Shown: positions 41,940 through 51,246, numbered from the stretch's first letter. The stretch: DNA of 64,000 bases from Actinomycetes bacterium (GCA_029263055.1 JAJCYG010000099.1:1-64000); one strand, 5' to 3'. The notes: a model not told the origin generated them from the letters alone. A program made the numbers and translations.

Positions 41940-43229
41940 ATGTCTGAAAAAAGAAGAATCGTCATTACTGGCCAAGGTCAACTCGCACCTAAAGCAATTG
42001 GTGTGGAAGCTTATTGGGATTTGATTTCAAAAGGTGAAAGTGGAATCAGTCCGATCTCAACCTATCATATGGGTAATTTTCGTTTGACCCATGGTGGGGA
42101 AGTGACTGATTTTGAACCGCGCAAAATGGTGCCCAATCGCAAGTCTTTAAAAGTGATGGCGCGTGACATTCAATTGGTTGTGGGCGCAGCAAAGCTTTGT
42201 ATGGATGACTCTAAGTTACTTGAAGCAGAAATTGATTCAACTCGCCTGGGTGTGAGTATGGGGGCAGGTTATATTAATACCTCTGTTCAAGAAATGCGCT
42301 TTGCGGTTAAAGGTTCGATTGACGAACAAGGCAAATTTGATATTAAGAAATATGCCGCTGAAGGAATGAAAGGACTCACTCCTTTGTGGTTGCTGAAGTA
42401 CCTTCCTAATATGTTGGCTTGTCATATTTCTATTCAGTATGATGCGCAAGGGCCGAGCAATTCATTGACAACCGGAGACGCAGCAAGCTCTCAAGCCATT
42501 GGCGAAGCCTACCGTATTTTAGAACGGGGCGACGCAGATATGATGCTTGTAGGGGGGGCTGATTCTAAATTAGATCCATTGAGTTGGTCTCGTTTTGAAA
42601 TGATGGGACTGCTCACTAAAAATGGGTGTCCACCGCAAGAGTGTATTCGTCCGTTTGATGCGAACAGTGATGGTTTCCTGCCTGGTGAAGCGGCTACGGT
42701 TTTGATGTTAGAAGAGTTAGAGCATGCTCAAAAACGAGGGGCCCCTATTTATGGAGAGGTGGTTGGATTTGCTGCTTCAGCAAATGGCTCTCCGATTATT
42801 AAAAAAATTGATTCACGTGCACAAGCAGTTGCGATTAAGGCAGCCTTAAACGATGCCTCTATTTCGCCCGAAGAAATTGACTTGATTGTGGCCCATGGAA
42901 TAGGTGTGGCAGAAACAGATCGTTTAGAAGCTGAAGCCATTCAATCTTCTTTTGGAGAAAAAGCAAGTCAGGTTCCTGTCACTTCATTTAAAGCTTCAAC
43001 AGGATTTATTGGAGCGGCGTCAGGTGGAGTCGGCGTTGTGACTGCATTGCAATCAATTAAAAATCAAATGATTCCGCCTACACTGAATCATGAATCAAAA
43101 AAACCAAAATGTGATTTAAATTTAATTACAGGCCAAGCAAAGAGAGCTGAAATAAAAACATGTTTGGTTAATTCCTTTGGGTTGACGGGACAAAATGCTT
43201 GTCTGGTCATTCAAAAATTTGAGGCTTAA
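41940..43229 (+). CDS. Ketosynthase-like partner lacking catalytic residues (KS-beta/chain-length-factor type)
   Basis: The 429-residue protein has the complete thiolase-fold ketosynthase frame, but in the nucleophile elbow SLTTGDAASSQAIGEA the cysteine is replaced by Asp180. The first histidine is kept (VAHGIGVAETD), while the second is lost: TGFIGAASGG stands where active enzymes have MGHLIAAAGA. It sits directly before an active paralogue. In type II polyketide and aryl-polyene systems such pairs form a heterodimer in which this subunit sets chain length. I infer the same here; alone it should not condense. Confidence 0.85.
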   Translation: MSEKRRIVITGQGQLAPKAIGVEAYWDLISKGESGISPISTYHMGNFRLTHGGEVTDFEPRKMVPNRKSLKVMARDIQLVVGAAKLCMDDSKLLEAEIDSTRLGVSMGAGYINTSVQEMRFAVKGSIDEQGKFDIKKYAAEGMKGLTPLWLLKYLPNMLACHISIQYDAQGPSNSLTTGDAASSQAIGEAYRILERGDADMMLVGGADSKLDPLSWSRFEMMGLLTKNGCPPQECIRPFDANSDGFLPGEAATVLMLEELEHAQKRGAPIYGEVVGFAASANGSPIIKKIDSRAQAVAIKAALNDASISPEEIDLIVAHGIGVAETDRLEAEAIQSSFGEKASQVPVTSFKASTGFIGAASGGVGVVTALQSIKNQMIPPTLNHESKKPKCDLNLITGQAKRAEIKTCLVNSFGLTGQNACLVIQKFEA

Positions 43230-43237
43230 GCGTTAAA

Positions 43238-44542
43238 ATGGACAAACGAAAAAATAGAAAACGTGTGGTGATTACCGGTATTGGAGCTGTCACTCCTTTA
43301 GGCCACGATGTGGAATCGACTTGGCAAGGGCTTAAAGATGGGCGCTCTGGGGTGGGTCGTATTTCTATTTTTGATGGTTCAGAGTTTCCAACGAAAATTG
43401 GTGGAGAAGTTAAGGGCTGGGATTTTAAAAAGATGTACACGCTTGCAGAACCGGTAAGGGGAATGGGGCGTAATACGCAGTTTGCCATGGTCGCAACCCA
43501 ACAAGCTGTTGCTGATTCAGGCATTGATTTTCAAAAAGATGTGGCGCCAGAACGTTGTGGTGTTTATATGGGTTCTGGAGAAGGTGCGGTTCAATTTGAT
43601 TCTTTTATGAGTTTGATTCATGAAACGAGTGACGAGACAACTTTAGATGGAGGCCACTTTATTCAGAAAGGATTAGATTTTTTTGATCCGATTACAGAAT
43701 TAGAACAAGAACCTAATATGGCAAGCATGCATATTGCCGATGCGTTGCAAATTATGGGGCCGAATCAAAACTGTTTGACTGCTTGTGCGGCAAGTTCTCA
43801 AGCAATTGGTGAAGCCGCTGAAATTATTCGCCGCGGCGATGCAGAGGTGATGGTCAGTGGTGGGGCTCATTCCATGCTTCATCCTTTAGGTGTGACAGGG
43901 TTTAATTTATTAACCGCACTTTCAACTTCTCATGCAGATGATCCGACTCGTGCCAGCCGTCCTTTTGAAAGAGACCGAGATGGATTTGTTTTAGGCGAAG
44001 GGGCAGGTATTCTTATTTTAGAAGAACTAGAGCATGCCAAAAAACGGGGCGCAAAAATTTATGGTGAGTTAATTGGTTATGGAAGTACAGCCGATGCGTA
44101 TCGAATTACCGATTCTCATCCTGAAGGACGGGGCGCTATTGCTGCGGTGAAGTTGGCATTACATGATGCTGCAATTGAACCGAGTCAAATCGATTATATT
44201 AATGCCCATGGAACGTCAACCCAAGTCAATGACAGTGTTGAAACCATTGCGATTAAAGAATCGCTCAAAGAGCATGCGTATAAAATCCCGATTTCTTCAA
44301 ATAAATCAATTATGGGTCATTTGATTGCTGCGGCTGGAGCTGTGGAACTAATCACAACCTTGATGACAATGCGTGACCAAGTCGTTCCTCCTACGATTAA
44401 TTACGACAATCCAGATCCTGAATGCGATTTGGATTATGTTCCGAATAAGGCTCGTTCACATAAAGTTGATACAGCTTTATCCAACTCATTTGGCTTTGGA
44501 GGACAGAATATTTCTTTGATTGTTAAGAAATATTCTGAGTGA
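43238..44542 (+). CDS. Active beta-ketoacyl-ACP synthase (FabF/KS-alpha type)
   Basis: The 434-residue protein carries all catalytic residues: Cys183 in LTACAASSQAIGEA, a histidine in NAHGTSTQVND, and the second histidine in SIMGHLIAAAGAVE. It elongates an acyl chain on a carrier protein with malonyl-ACP. It is about 20 residues longer than E. coli FabF, with an insertion around residues 130-160 (TTLDGGHFIQKG). The gene is 8 bases after its catalytically dead partner and overlaps the following hydrolase start, so the two synthases probably act as a heterodimer. Confidence 0.9.
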   Translation: MDKRKNRKRVVITGIGAVTPLGHDVESTWQGLKDGRSGVGRISIFDGSEFPTKIGGEVKGWDFKKMYTLAEPVRGMGRNTQFAMVATQQAVADSGIDFQKDVAPERCGVYMGSGEGAVQFDSFMSLIHETSDETTLDGGHFIQKGLDFFDPITELEQEPNMASMHIADALQIMGPNQNCLTACAASSQAIGEAAEIIRRGDAEVMVSGGAHSMLHPLGVTGFNLLTALSTSHADDPTRASRPFERDRDGFVLGEGAGILILEELEHAKKRGAKIYGELIGYGSTADAYRITDSHPEGRGAIAAVKLALHDAAIEPSQIDYINAHGTSTQVNDSVETIAIKESLKEHAYKIPISSNKSIMGHLIAAAGAVELITTLMTMRDQVVPPTINYDNPDPECDLDYVPNKARSHKVDTALSNSFGFGGQNISLIVKKYSE

Positions 44543-45477
44543 ATGTTATGACACCTCTTCTTTGGATCGTCTCTGGTTTATCTCTCATTTCCATTGTCTT
44601 ATTTGTTTGGTTTATGGTTGTGCTTACCAAGGTGATTTTTAACATCTTTTTAAATCTTCCGATTAAAGCAGAACCTTTTCGACGAGAAGAAGGTATTTTG
44701 CGCTATTCAGTGAATCTAAAAACGCGTGATGGCGTTTCGATTAAAGGTTTTTTTCTTCCAGGTGAAAACACGAATGGGCGCACGATTGTTTTTTGTCATG
44801 AGATTGGAGCAGGAGCGGCCTCATTTCAAAAGTATGCCTATTTTTTAAGAGAGCGTGGATTTAATTTGTTTGCTTTAGATTTTAGAGGACACGGCTTGAG
44901 TGGTAATTCGGATGAGTATGTGCCGCGTCAATGGGTGACTTCTTATGAATTAAAAGATTTGAGAGCTGTGTTTAGTTACTTAGAGAGTAACAAAAAAGTT
45001 GATTCTAATCGAATCGGGCTTTTTGGTATTTCAAAGGGAGCAGGCACTGCGCTTGTGGCTGCAGCTAGGCATCCTGAGATTAAGGCTGTGGTTTCAGATG
45101 GTGCGTTCTCTACTTTATATACTGCCACTGATTATGCGCATAAGTGGATCCCTATTTTTCTTCCTTTTCGAAAAATGCCTTCTTTTGTTTATCGGATGTT
45201 GGCTTGGTGGGCTATTTTTACTGTTTCTAAAAAATTTAAATGTCGGCTTCTTTCTTTAGAAAAGTCGATTCCAAGATTAAAAGGTCGTCCTGTTTTTTTT
45301 ATTCATGGTGAAAAAGATGGCTATATTTCAGTGGCTCAATCAGAGCGGCTTTTTCGATTAGCTAATGGCCAGAGTGAGCATTGGCGTGTGCCAAAAGCCC
45401 GACATAATGAGGCTGTTAAGATGGCACCTGAAGAGTATGCTGATCGGATTTCTCAGTTTTTTGATAAGCATTTATAG
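44539..45477 (+). CDS. Membrane-anchored alpha/beta hydrolase
   Basis: The 312-residue protein has an N-terminal membrane segment (residues 5-38, LLWIVSGLSLISIVLFVWFM). The hydrolase core has the oxyanion region VFCHEIGAG, LDFRGHGLSG, the nucleophile elbow GISKGAG with Ser, HGEKDGYI with the acid and ARHNEAV with the His. The active triad looks complete, although the elbow is GxSxG with unusual Ile and Lys. The start is GTG 44539, which overlaps the ketosynthase stop (GTGA); ATG 44548 is an alternative. It may release or transfer the acyl chain at the membrane. Confidence 0.8.
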   Translation: MNVMTPLLWIVSGLSLISIVLFVWFMVVLTKVIFNIFLNLPIKAEPFRREEGILRYSVNLKTRDGVSIKGFFLPGENTNGRTIVFCHEIGAGAASFQKYAYFLRERGFNLFALDFRGHGLSGNSDEYVPRQWVTSYELKDLRAVFSYLESNKKVDSNRIGLFGISKGAGTALVAAARHPEIKAVVSDGAFSTLYTATDYAHKWIPIFLPFRKMPSFVYRMLAWWAIFTVSKKFKCRLLSLEKSIPRLKGRPVFFIHGEKDGYISVAQSERLFRLANGQSEHWRVPKARHNEAVKMAPEEYADRISQFFDKHL

Positions 45478-45491
45478 AAGGAAACAAGTGA

Positions 45492-47162
45492 GTGAATAAA
45501 GTTGTTCAGAAGATTCTTAAAAAAATAACTTTTTTGGAAGCAAACTTTCTTGAAAAAAAGTTTGTCAAGTCTGCCAAAAATTTTAAGCAGACCCAGCAAA
45601 ATATTTTGCTTAAAAAAATAAGACGCGCTCAATCTTCTGAGTTGGGTCAAAAGTATGGCTTTTCTTCCATTAAATCAATTGAAGACTTTAGGCGCCAGGT
45701 TCCCCTTTCAACTTATGAAGATGTGGCCCCTTATATTGAAAAAGTAAAGCAAGGCAATATAGAAGCGTTATTTCATCCTAAAGAAAAAGTGGTGATGTAT
45801 GCTTTATCAAGTGGAACAACTGCGGAGCCTAAAAACATTCCCGTCACATCTGATTTTTTAAAGCAATACGAGCAAGGGACTTTATTGTGGGGTGTGCTTT
45901 GTGCTCGAGATCATGAAAAGATGCTTGATGGAAAAATTTTAACGGTGGTCTCGCCTGCTCACGAAGAAGAGACTTCTTTAGGTGTGCCGTGTGGCGCAAT
46001 TTCAGGATTGATTGCGGAGAATAAAAAACCATGGGCACGTATTTTATATCCTGTTCCAGGAAATGTGTATGAAATAAAAGATGTGCGTACGCGCGATTAC
46101 ATGATTTTAAGATTTACTCTAGCTGAAAAGCTTCGTTTTTTAACCACAGCCAATCCCAGTACCTTGATTCGTTTGGCTCAATCTGCTGAACAATTTAAAG
46201 ATCAATTGATTCAAGATGTTTATGAAGGGACGATCACGCCTCCTGGTGAAGTGCCTGAAAAATGGTTGGCTCAGTGGCGCACTCTAGTTAAACCTAACCG
46301 AGGAAAAGGAATCAGTTTTCAAAACTTGATTCAAAAAGGATTTCCTTTTACCCCAAAACATTTTTGGCCTTCGCTGGCAATTGTTGCTTGTTGGAAAGGG
46401 GGAACCGTCTCTTCTTATTTGCCTCGTGTTAAAGAACTTTATGGCGAGGTGCCGATTCGTGATTTAGGTTTGTTGGCTTCAGAAGGGCGTATGACTCTTC
46501 CGTTACAAGATGAGGGGGCTGCCGGTGTGTTGGATCTTGTTCATCATTTTTTTGAATTTATTCCTGAGTCAGAACAGGACAATCCCAATCCAAAAACACT
46601 TTTGGGGCATGAGCTTCAAATAGGAGGAAAATACTTTTTAGTGCTCACGACTTCTTCAGGGCTTTACCGTTATCAGATCCAAGATTTAGTTCAGGTAGAG
46701 CGCTTTTTTCATCAAGCCCCTGTTTTAACCTTTCTTAATAAAGGGCGTAGTTTTTCTTCTCTTACTGGAGAAAAGATTTCAGAGTTTCAGGTGGTGCAAG
46801 CAGTTCAGTGCGCTGCAATGGAGCATCAGATTCAGTTAGAGCGCTTCATCATGGCCCCTCAGTGGGGAGATCCTCCTCATTATGTTTTGCTTGTTGAAGA
46901 AGATTTGTCTATAGAGAAGTCTACCTGGGACTCATTCTTGAGTTCTGTGGAACGGGAATTGCAAAAACTAAACTCAGAGTATGAAAGTAAACGGGCTTCT
47001 TTGCGATTAGCAGATCTGGATATTCGGCATTTGCCTATAGGGACCTTTAAAGAAAAGGATGCCCAAATCCAGAGAATGCGTAGTGGGAGGCAGGAACAGT
47101 TTAAGCCGAGCTTTCTTTCAAATGAACTGAATTCTTTGGAAGAATATGTTAGCTTAAATTAG
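45492..47162 (+). CDS. GH3-family adenylating acyl-amido synthetase
   Basis: The 556-residue protein belongs to the GH3 family known from plant auxin-amido synthetases and scattered bacteria. Motifs are MYALSSGTTAEPKNIPVTSD (phosphate loop), ILTVVSPAHEEET, and YRYQIQDLVQVERF with SLTGEKISEFQVVQA in the hinge. Members activate a carboxylic acid with ATP and pass it to an amine or thiol. Here the likely acid is a fatty or polyketide-like chain from the neighbouring synthases, joined to an amino acid, amine or carrier. The start is GTG 45492 with AAGGAAA nearby. The product is unknown. Confidence 0.85.
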   Translation: MNKVVQKILKKITFLEANFLEKKFVKSAKNFKQTQQNILLKKIRRAQSSELGQKYGFSSIKSIEDFRRQVPLSTYEDVAPYIEKVKQGNIEALFHPKEKVVMYALSSGTTAEPKNIPVTSDFLKQYEQGTLLWGVLCARDHEKMLDGKILTVVSPAHEEETSLGVPCGAISGLIAENKKPWARILYPVPGNVYEIKDVRTRDYMILRFTLAEKLRFLTTANPSTLIRLAQSAEQFKDQLIQDVYEGTITPPGEVPEKWLAQWRTLVKPNRGKGISFQNLIQKGFPFTPKHFWPSLAIVACWKGGTVSSYLPRVKELYGEVPIRDLGLLASEGRMTLPLQDEGAAGVLDLVHHFFEFIPESEQDNPNPKTLLGHELQIGGKYFLVLTTSSGLYRYQIQDLVQVERFFHQAPVLTFLNKGRSFSSLTGEKISEFQVVQAVQCAAMEHQIQLERFIMAPQWGDPPHYVLLVEEDLSIEKSTWDSFLSSVERELQKLNSEYESKRASLRLADLDIRHLPIGTFKEKDAQIQRMRSGRQEQFKPSFLSNELNSLEEYVSLN

Positions 47163-47178
47163 CTAAAAAGGATGAAGG

Positions 47179-48045
47179 ATGATAACAATGAAAGAGAACA
47201 AACATTCTGTAAATGTACATAAAGATGGTGTTGATTTTGAGTCGCCTAAAAAGAGCTCAAAAATAGCTAAAAAGTTTTTTGTGAACCCTCTTATTAACTA
47301 TCTTCCTAAAAGATTTTTGCTTTGGCTTTTTAGTAAAACAAAAAGTCCTCTTTTAAAAGAATGTTTAGTTAAAGCAGGTAGCTGGAAAACCATGCGAATC
47401 AGTTATGAAAATAGACCGCATGTTGACTTAATGGATAAGTTTTTTCTTACCTTTGGTTCGTTTCCAATGGCTTTGCGTAATCGAAAACGTTTGGTGGCAA
47501 AAAAACTAACAGCTTGTATTGCCGCTCACGAAGAACGCCCGCTTCATATTATGGGAGTGGGAGCAGGTTCTGGTAGTAATACGATTGAAGCACTTAAAAC
47601 GCTTAAAGATGAAAAAATTTATGCCAAATTACTTGATTTGGCCTCAGATGCATTTGAATATGGAAAATCTTTGGCTAAAGAGGCAGGTTTGCCAGATGGA
47701 CAAGTCACTTTTATTCAAGGAAATGCGCTTGAGTTAGAAAAGCATCTTGATTTTACGCCACACATTGTTAAGTTGGTTGGCATTATTGAGTATTTAACTG
47801 ACGAACAAGTTCAAGAGCTTTTTGATCTTGCTTATCGTGTGTTGCCTGAAAAGGGGAGTGTGGTGGTCAATGCCATTAGTAACAAGCATGGTAATGATCG
47901 ATTTGTTCGCCGTGTTTTTAACCTGCATTTAAATTACCGTACGCCTCAAAAGATTATAGGAATGTTAACCCAGAGTGGCTTCAGTAATTTCTTACCAGAA
48001 AGAGAGCCTTTAAAAGTTTACCACGTGATCTCTTGTCAAAAATGA
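47179..48045 (+). CDS. SAM-dependent methyltransferase
   Basis: The 288-residue class I methyltransferase has a basic N-terminal region of about 100 residues with a possible membrane-contact stretch (YLPKRFLLWLFSKTKSPLL). The SAM loop is LHIMGVGAGSGSNTIEAL, followed by an acidic residue in KLLDLASD and the motif II-like VKLVGIIEYLTDEQV. It may methylate the lipid product or its head group. ATG 47179 has AAGGA 6 bases upstream; ATG 47188 is also possible. Its stop overlaps the first DUF1571-like gene by 4 bases. Confidence 0.8.
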   Translation: MITMKENKHSVNVHKDGVDFESPKKSSKIAKKFFVNPLINYLPKRFLLWLFSKTKSPLLKECLVKAGSWKTMRISYENRPHVDLMDKFFLTFGSFPMALRNRKRLVAKKLTACIAAHEERPLHIMGVGAGSGSNTIEALKTLKDEKIYAKLLDLASDAFEYGKSLAKEAGLPDGQVTFIQGNALELEKHLDFTPHIVKLVGIIEYLTDEQVQELFDLAYRVLPEKGSVVVNAISNKHGNDRFVRRVFNLHLNYRTPQKIIGMLTQSGFSNFLPEREPLKVYHVISCQK

Positions 48046-48776
48046 TAAAACGATTTTTCTTGGTGCTCACTTTTTTGATTGCTGTGAATGCTTCTGCCGA
48101 GGAGTCTCTTCCTGATCCATTAAAATTAATGGAAAGGTGTAAGCAGAGTTATCAAAATCTAAATGATTATACCGCGACATTTATCAAAGAACAGCGCCTT
48201 CGAGGGCGTCTTCGCAAGCCAGAAACCACTTTCCTTAAATTTCAAAAACCTTTTTCAATTTATATGAAATGGATTAAAAATCCAGATAAAGGAAAAGAAG
48301 TGATCTATGTGGAAGGGGCTCATAACGGGAAAATCTTAGCCCATCTTGGTGGTGTGATTGGTTTACTCACTCCAACAACCTTTCGTTTAGAGCCAACCCA
48401 TCCTATGGCTATGGGGGGAAATCTTAAACCCATTACTAAAGCAGGTTTGGGCAATATGATTGGTGCTTTGTTAGCTATTTATCAATTAGCTGAAAAAAAT
48501 GGCGATCTTGAATCGGTTTGTAAGGGAGTGAAGCGTCATCAAGGAAGAGATGTTTACGTGGTAGAGCGAACTCTTCCTAAAAAAGAAATTTATCCTAATA
48601 ATTACGCTGTGATTTATGTTGATAAAGAACTGATGTTGCCTGTTTTTTATGCCGCATTTGACGATGAAGATCGTCTTTTAGAGCAATATGAATACCGTGA
48701 CTTAAAACTTAATGTTGGTTTGACTGAAAAAGATTTTGATAAAAAAAATTCTGAATACAAATACCCTATATTTTAA
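48042..48776 (+). CDS. DUF1571-like exported protein 1
   Basis: The 244-residue protein has a signal peptide (residues 1-18, KRFFLVLTFLIAVNASA). Its hallmark is YQNLNDYTATFIKEQRLRGR, then FLKFQKPFSIYMKWIKNP, GKEVIYVEGAHNGKILAHLG, and an end with YEYRDLKLNVGLTEKDFD. The single-domain pattern matches DUF1571, whose fold resembles LolA, the periplasmic lipoprotein carrier. It probably binds a hydrophobic molecule or lipoprotein. It is the first of three tandem paralogues. ATG 48042 overlaps the methyltransferase stop (ATGA). Confidence 0.78.
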   Translation: MIKRFFLVLTFLIAVNASAEESLPDPLKLMERCKQSYQNLNDYTATFIKEQRLRGRLRKPETTFLKFQKPFSIYMKWIKNPDKGKEVIYVEGAHNGKILAHLGGVIGLLTPTTFRLEPTHPMAMGGNLKPITKAGLGNMIGALLAIYQLAEKNGDLESVCKGVKRHQGRDVYVVERTLPKKEIYPNNYAVIYVDKELMLPVFYAAFDDEDRLLEQYEYRDLKLNVGLTEKDFDKKNSEYKYPIF

Positions 48777-48778
48777 AT

Positions 48779-49552
48779 ATGCACTCATTTATATCATTTG
48801 CACTTACTTTTTTTCCGTTGGTATGGGCTCAACCTATTGAGGCTCCATCTTCCCCTATGTCTCTTCCTATTAGTATTTCTGTTGATTCACTTGAGCGTGT
48901 TCAGCGTATTTTAAATGGTGCTCATGCTGCTTATGATGAGGTGGATGATTATACGTCTCATTTTTTAAAACAAGAACGCATCCGTAAACGATTGAGAAAG
49001 CCTGAAAAGATTTACCTCAAATTTCAAAAACCTTATAGCGTCTACTTAAAGTGGGTTGATTCTCCGGATAAGGGCATGGAAGTGATCTATAAAGATGGAG
49101 AGAACCAAGATCGGATTAGAGCCCATCTAGGGGGCTTTCTTAATGCGGTTGTGCCCAGCGTTAATCTAGATATCCATGATAAAGTGGTGACTAAAAATAA
49201 TCGTCATTTGATTACTGAAACAGGGATCGGGGATTTTTTAAAGAAATACCAGTTTGATTTTGATCAAGCACGAAAAAAAGGGGATATTGGTGTTGCTGTG
49301 CGAGAGGGTGAAAAAGTATTGGGGCGTAAAGTAACCCGTGTAGAAGCTTTTTTACCAAAGGGTCCAGATAATGGGTATTACTGCTATCGCAGTGTTATTT
49401 TTTTTGATGAAGAAAATCGCTTGCCCATTCAAATGGAATTTTACGATCATAAAAATGAATTAATTGAGAAATATGGGTACGAAGGATTGGTTTTAAATGT
49501 AGGGTTACAATCGATTGATTTTGATGAGAAAAATGAAACATATCAATTTTAG
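48779..49552 (+). CDS. DUF1571-like exported protein 2
   Basis: The 257-residue protein has a signal peptide of about 17 residues (cleavage near VWA-QP). The core repeats the family marks: YDEVDDYTSHFLKQERIRKR, IYLKFQKPYSVYLKWVDS, and GMEVIYKDGENQ. The end, EGLVLNVGLQSIDFDEKN, closely matches the first paralogue. It starts 2 bases after copy 1. The third copy begins inside its last coding bases, a sign of tandem duplication that kept the overlap. It likely carries or senses a lipid in the periplasm. Confidence 0.78.
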   Translation: MHSFISFALTFFPLVWAQPIEAPSSPMSLPISISVDSLERVQRILNGAHAAYDEVDDYTSHFLKQERIRKRLRKPEKIYLKFQKPYSVYLKWVDSPDKGMEVIYKDGENQDRIRAHLGGFLNAVVPSVNLDIHDKVVTKNNRHLITETGIGDFLKKYQFDFDQARKKGDIGVAVREGEKVLGRKVTRVEAFLPKGPDNGYYCYRSVIFFDEENRLPIQMEFYDHKNELIEKYGYEGLVLNVGLQSIDFDEKNETYQF

Positions 49553-50309
49553 TTTTTTATTCATTGTTTTACTTTTTGTAGGTTGTGGTGGGTCTTTTCT
49601 TCTTCAAGAAAAAGGGGAGCCAATGCAACAGCCCCAAGAAGCGACGGCTGATATCACTTTGGATAAAGCCCTAAGTTTAGTTCAAGCGTGTGAAGAGGCA
49701 TATGGAAAAGTAGAGGATTACACCGCTGTTTTATATAAAGAAGAACGACTTAAGTCATCAGCCTTAAGACCTAAAGAAACTATTTTTGTTAAATATCGTA
49801 AGCCGAATCAAATTTATATGAAATGGGTTGAAGAGCCAAACAAGGGAATGGAGTTGATTTACCCGGTTCGAGACCAAAAGCTTGTTGTCGAACCGGGAGG
49901 GTTGCTTGATGTGATCACTCCGAAAATGTATCTCAATCCAAAAGATAATTTGGCGATGGTGCACAACCGTCATCCTGTTACAGAGGCGCATTTAGGTTTC
50001 TTAGTTGACCGATATATTGCCGACTTTAAAAGTGCAAAGGAAAAAGGAGAGGTAAAAGTATTGCTCTCTGAAGGGGTTCAATTAGGAGAAGAGAGTGTTG
50101 ATCAGATTGAGGTTTTCTTATTAGGTGAGGGGTATTATTGTGCTCGTTCAGTGATCACTTTTCACCAAGAAACTCACCTTCCTGTTTCAGTTGAATTTTA
50201 CGATGAGAAAAATCTTCTTTTTGAACGATACCGCTATACTCAATTTCAAGCAAACGTGGGGCTAACTGATCTTGATTTTAATGAAGAAAATTCAGAGTAC
50301 GATTTTTAG
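49524..50309 (+). CDS. DUF1571-like lipoprotein 3
   Basis: The 261-residue protein differs from copies 1 and 2 by having a lipobox (FVGC, followed by GGSFLL), so it should be lipid-anchored. Core motifs are YGKVEDYTAVLYKEERLKS, IFVKYRKPNQIYMKWVEEP, and GMELIYPVRDQKL, and the end is YTQFQANVGLTDLDFN. ATG 49524 (alternative 49533) lies inside the end of copy 2, giving a 29-base overlap. The next gene also starts inside its own end. A soluble pair plus one anchored member would suit a carrier-receptor chain, by analogy with LolA and LolB; this is inference. Confidence 0.78.
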   Translation: MRKMKHINFSFLFIVLLFVGCGGSFLLQEKGEPMQQPQEATADITLDKALSLVQACEEAYGKVEDYTAVLYKEERLKSSALRPKETIFVKYRKPNQIYMKWVEEPNKGMELIYPVRDQKLVVEPGGLLDVITPKMYLNPKDNLAMVHNRHPVTEAHLGFLVDRYIADFKSAKEKGEVKVLLSEGVQLGEESVDQIEVFLLGEGYYCARSVITFHQETHLPVSVEFYDEKNLLFERYRYTQFQANVGLTDLDFNEENSEYDF

Positions 50310-51246
50310 TTTATTGGGGATTGTTGTACTAGTTTTAAATTTAAATGGTTGTGCGTTTAAACTCCCTTCTCAAATTTCAGTCCATTCAGCTAAAGAGTTT
50401 GTGGCTCTTACTACTGATCGGGTGCCCTTAAAGCTTGTTCGCTTTCAATCAAGAACATTGTCTTCTAATGATCCTGTGATTTTGCTTGTGACTTCACCTC
50501 ATACAAATGCTTCTTTTTGGTCGCTTGATGGTTCTGTAGATCTTCCTCGTTACTTAGCTAAACGGGGCTGGGATGTTTGGGCTTTTTCTTTTCGAGGCAC
50601 GTCTCAATCCAAAACAAGAGAGGAGCCTCTCTTTGACGATTATGTGACAAAAGATTTGCCTGCTGTTATTGCCGCTATTCAAAAGAAGACAGGAAAAAAG
50701 AAAATAGCAGCTTTGGGCCATGGGTTTGGGGCTACTGCACTCCTCTCTTATTTAGAAAAAGAATCTGATCAGCATATTAGTCAAGCCGTGGTGTTAGCTC
50801 CGCCAGCTCAGTATTTATTGCCATTGCCTGACTTCTTTTTTCTTCCACTAGAATCCGATTTAGTTCGCCCTCTCTTTTTTAATCAAACAAATATTTCTTC
50901 AGATGTTCAAAGTCGGTTTTCTATTTTAGCTGAAGAGAAAATGCCAACTGCTTTGATAAGATTGTTTAAGACATTTTCTGAAACAGGGGGACTTGGATTA
51001 GATCTCTCTTCATTAAGCGCTCCCTTATTGATGGTCTCTGGAAAAAAAGACAACTTTGCCCCAACAGAAGGGTTGCTTGCAATATACGAAATTGTTGGTT
51101 CTAAAAATAAACACTTTCGAGAATTTGGATCTAATAATTTTTATCAGATTAATTATGATCATCATGACTTAGTGCTCAGTTCTTTTGCTAAAAAAGAAGT
51201 CTATCCTTATATTTTTGAATGGCTGGAGGCAAATAAGAATGATTGA
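50281..51246 (+). CDS. Alpha/beta-hydrolase-like lipoprotein, nucleophile missing
   Basis: The 321-residue protein has a lipoprotein signal (lipobox LNGC, then AFKLPS). The hydrolase frame is clear: VTSPHTNASFWSLDG, FSFRGTSQSKTR, and a nucleophile-elbow position reading LGHGFGATALL. The central residue of GxSxG is Gly in place of Ser, so hydrolysis by this site is unlikely. The later VSGKKDNFAP keeps the acid, and DHHDLVL offers a histidine. ATG 50281 lies inside the previous gene. Its intact paralogue follows directly. It may be a binding protein or a regulatory subunit for it. Confidence 0.75.
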   Translation: MKKIQSTIFSLLGIVVLVLNLNGCAFKLPSQISVHSAKEFVALTTDRVPLKLVRFQSRTLSSNDPVILLVTSPHTNASFWSLDGSVDLPRYLAKRGWDVWAFSFRGTSQSKTREEPLFDDYVTKDLPAVIAAIQKKTGKKKIAALGHGFGATALLSYLEKESDQHISQAVVLAPPAQYLLPLPDFFFLPLESDLVRPLFFNQTNISSDVQSRFSILAEEKMPTALIRLFKTFSETGGLGLDLSSLSAPLLMVSGKKDNFAPTEGLLAIYEIVGSKNKHFREFGSNNFYQINYDHHDLVLSSFAKKEVYPYIFEWLEANKND

